Source: Brevibacillus dissolubilis
Lineage (GTDB): Bacteria > Bacillota > Bacilli > Brevibacillales > Brevibacillaceae
Assembly (NCBI RefSeq): GCF_006170445.1
Contig: NZ_VCNA01000003.1
Location: 186,001-250,000, forward strand
Direction of reading: 5' to 3'
Length of the DNA: 64,000 nucleotides
Shown here: positions 62,900 through 64,000 of the stretch, piece after piece
How the letters are laid out: each line of letters starts with the position of its first letter
Position numbering within the stretch: the stretch's first letter is position 1
The notes under the pieces: model-generated
Told to the model about the DNA's origin: nothing
What the model saw: only the letters and a program-made list of their open reading frames with translations
Databases searched by the model: none
Position numbers and translations under genes: made by a program

Positions 62900-63070
62900 T
62901 TATCGTATAATGGGGATAGGAGTTCCGTATGGGGTCTCCACCATTTTTTGTGAGGAGCGTTCCTGTGGCTTGGCGGTTGGAGGAACGTTCTTTTTTTCTT
63001 TTTCAAGCATGCGACGACAATATTCATCATATTCATCAGGAGCGAACTCATCTGGCCAGATTAGCATCAT
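62900..63070 (-). CDS. Small acidic/charged protein of 56 residues, unknown
   Basis: AAAGGAGGTGAT, a near-perfect ribosome site, lies six bases before the first of two consecutive ATG codons (63068-63070, 63065-63067). The product begins MMLIWPDEFAPDEYDEYC, has a basic centre (RRMLEKEKKN) and ends GTPIPIIR. No family recognised, no membrane segment. A strong terminator follows its stop codon. The signals make it a real gene despite its size. Confidence 0.75.
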   Translation of the reverse strand: MMLIWPDEFAPDEYDEYCRRMLEKEKKNVPPTAKPQERSSQKMVETPYGTPIPIIR

Positions 63071-63171
63071 CTATCACCTCCTTTAGTGACCTATGTGTAT
63101 TACCGCTGTTTTTACTTTATATGCGATTTAGAAAATTTTGCTGAAAAAATAAACTTAAATTAATGGAAATC

Positions 63172-63344
63172 GGTGGGTGGCGCCGGAGAGTTGCCGTCTG
63201 TCCCGGTTTGGTGGAATAATGATAAAGGATAGTTCGAAGAAGCTTTTATTACGGGCTTAGCTATGAAGTTAAGTACTACCGAACCCAACTATCCTTGACT
63301 CACCCTAACTCATCCAACGCCACCGCTCCTCCTGCCACCCCACC
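63172..63344. repeat. Imperfect intergenic palindrome, possibly a relative of the repeat family
   Basis: GGTGGGTGG (63172-63180) pairs with CCACCCCACC (63335-63344), and GGATAGTT (63227-63234) with AACTATCC (63287-63294). The outer arm resembles that of copy C, but the conserved core is absent. The 63071-63470 gap holds no other gene. Confidence 0.45.
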
Positions 63345-63378
63345 ATATTCCTACCAACAACATTTTTTGAATATACAG

Positions 63379-63410
63379 AAAAAAACGATGTCGAGATGAC
63401 ATCGTTTTTT
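63379..63410. terminator. Bidirectional terminator
   Basis: AAAAACGATGTC / GACATCGTTTTTT stem with a five-base loop; T runs on both strands. It lies downstream of the small secreted-peptide gene. Confidence 0.85.
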
Positions 63411-63470
63411 CGTTCTTCCCTATGTTGTTTCAAGCAGATCGCTTCTTACCGCAGGCCATGCAGCGGCTTC

Positions 63471-63578
63471 CTACCAGCTTTCACCAAAAATGTCTTGTTT
63501 CACAGTTGGTGCATTAACAGAAATACCACCGCTGATGACGGATACGATCAGCGCGAAAGTAAGCACGAACTTTTTCAT
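63471..63578 (-). CDS. Short secreted peptide precursor (Phr-like?)
   Basis: 35 residues. GGGAGG is seven bases before ATG 63578; a second ATG lies directly upstream at 63581. The product has a basic start (MKKF), a hydrophobic stretch (VLTFALIVSVISGGISV) and a signal-peptidase-like VNA followed by a 12-residue tail PTVKQDIFGESW. This is the plan of Phr/NprX-type signalling pre-peptides, but no Rap or other RRNPP receptor is encoded in the visible neighbourhood. A terminator follows. Confidence 0.6.
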   Translation of the reverse strand: MKKFVLTFALIVSVISGGISVNAPTVKQDIFGESW

Positions 63579-63627
63579 CATGATTCCTCCCATCCTATGA
63601 TTTCGTGACAAAATATCACAGAATAAT

Positions 63628-63656
63628 TGCCAGAACTTATCTTAACACATCTGGCA
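63628..63656. promoter_or_regulatory. Inverted repeat upstream of the secreted-peptide gene
   Basis: TGCCAGA (63628-63634) / TCTGGCA (63650-63656), followed by ATTTTT on the plus strand. It could be an operator for the divergent small genes or a weak terminator. Confidence 0.4.
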
Positions 63657-63753
63657 CATTTTTCAATACAGCTAACATTAATATTCATCGAGTTAACAAA
63701 TGAAACGGGGCATGATATAAAAGCAATTCATTTTCAAGGAAGGTGGGATTCGC

Positions 63754-63891
63754 ATGTCCAAGCAAAATGGCGTGAAAAACGAAATGGGCCGCGAGGAGAA
63801 CCCTTCGCAAACCCGTGCTTCTACGACCCTGAGCAAAGAAGATGCAGCGCTGTCCAAGATGGAGCGCAAGGAACGTAATAAAGAATACTAA
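63754..63891 (+). CDS. Small hydrophilic protein of 45 residues, unknown
   Basis: AAGGAAGGTGG precedes ATG 63754. Highly charged, without hydrophobic segments; it contains KNEMGREENPSQT and ends KMERKERNKEY. The composition recalls minor small acid-soluble spore proteins, but no signature is recognised. The next gene starts 23 bases downstream. Confidence 0.6.
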   Translation: MSKQNGVKNEMGREENPSQTRASTTLSKEDAALSKMERKERNKEY

Positions 63892-63914
63892 TTCATTTCG
63901 GGGAGGCGATTCTT

Positions 63915-64000
63915 TTGCAAGGTTATGACCCAAGGTTCGCCCAATACCAAGAGCAGTTCCGCATGCACCATCAACAGGCGGAGGCTCACCGCAGACAGGC
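63915..64000 (+). CDS. Unknown protein, 5' end only
   Basis: GGGGAGG lies eight bases before TTG 63915. The visible 28 residues are Gln/His-rich (QGYDPRFAQYQEQF, HHQQAEAHRRQ) and stay open to the window edge. Too short to assign; the composition suggests a coat-like or coiled-coil protein. It is probably cotranscribed with the 45-codon gene. Confidence 0.55.
   Translation, partial: MQGYDPRFAQYQEQFRMHHQQAEAHRRQ

Noticed and set aside
1-64000. CRISPR arrays, tRNA and rRNA genes, complete insertion sequences
   Set aside because: No regularly spaced direct repeats, no cloverleaf or rRNA sequence, and no transposase were found on either strand.

Overview
This window comes from an endospore-forming member of the Bacillales with a fairly balanced base composition. 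Gene order closely follows the Bacillus chromosome: xerD-deoB-punA, dacF-spoIIAA-spoIIAB-sigF-spoVA-lysA, yqzK, fur, spoIIM, nudF-mciZ, a yqjE/yqjD-like block and the bkd operon with its sigma-54 regulator. The details (leucine dehydrogenase inside bkd with no ptb or buk beside it, a SteA/MctB-like operon, EndoQ next to Vsr) fit a deep lineage such as Alicyclobacillaceae (Tumebacillus-like). That placement is inference. No rRNA, tRNA, CRISPR array or complete transposon was seen.

Layout. 1-2133: a truncated GGDEF-EAL-CBS-GGDEF protein. 2.2-3.0 kb: no genes, but two copies of a long palindromic repeat with a conserved core; a third copy lies at 42.7-43.0 kb. 3.1-12.7 kb: lysA and the forespore programme (spoVAF to spoVAA, sigF, spoIIAB, spoIIAA, dacF), with readable sigma-H, sigma-F and sigma-G type promoters. 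12.8-22.6 kb: a transport and sensing block (flavin-reductase-like protein, chemoreceptor, oppABCDF, Lrp regulator) lying between dacF and the nucleoside genes. 22.6-26.8 kb: nucleoside salvage (pdp, two purine nucleoside phosphorylases, deoB). 26.8-30.5 kb: xerD, yqzK, ald, fur, spoIIM. 30.7-35.9 kb: repair of deaminated DNA (vsr, endoQ), nudF, a 48-codon mciZ, a DUF3866 protein and an M20 peptidase. 36.0-40.1 kb: propionyl-CoA/methylmalonyl-CoA pathway, including a fusion of the mutase B12 domain with the epimerase. 40.3-43.8 kb: a 31-residue membrane peptide, a large repeat-containing surface protein and a GNAT enzyme. 43.8-52.5 kb: the branched-chain 2-oxoacid dehydrogenase operon, leucine dehydrogenase and BkdR, with a sigma-54 promoter and three upstream activator sites. 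53.1-56.8 kb: an operon of SteA-like, MctB-like, GT2 and MraY-like proteins. 56.9-64 kb: a MATE pump, ROK regulator, an M24-fold protein without most metal ligands, VOC protein, Tat-exported metallophosphoesterase and several very small genes.

How the genes work together. The spoIIA/sigF/spoVA set controls the forespore and moves dipicolinate; lysA supplies lysine from the same meso-diaminopimelate pool used by spore cortex. The bkd operon turns branched-chain amino acids into acyl-CoA starters or fuel. The carboxylase-epimerase-mutase block can send the propionyl-CoA released from valine and isoleucine to succinyl-CoA. Pdp, PunA and DeoB release and isomerise (deoxy)ribose 1-phosphate from nucleosides.

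The most interesting items are the three-copy palindromic element whose arms change while staying complementary, the B12-domain/epimerase fusion, the tandem phosphorylase with altered base-recognition residues, the half-size protein in the usual buk position, and several genes below 60 codons.
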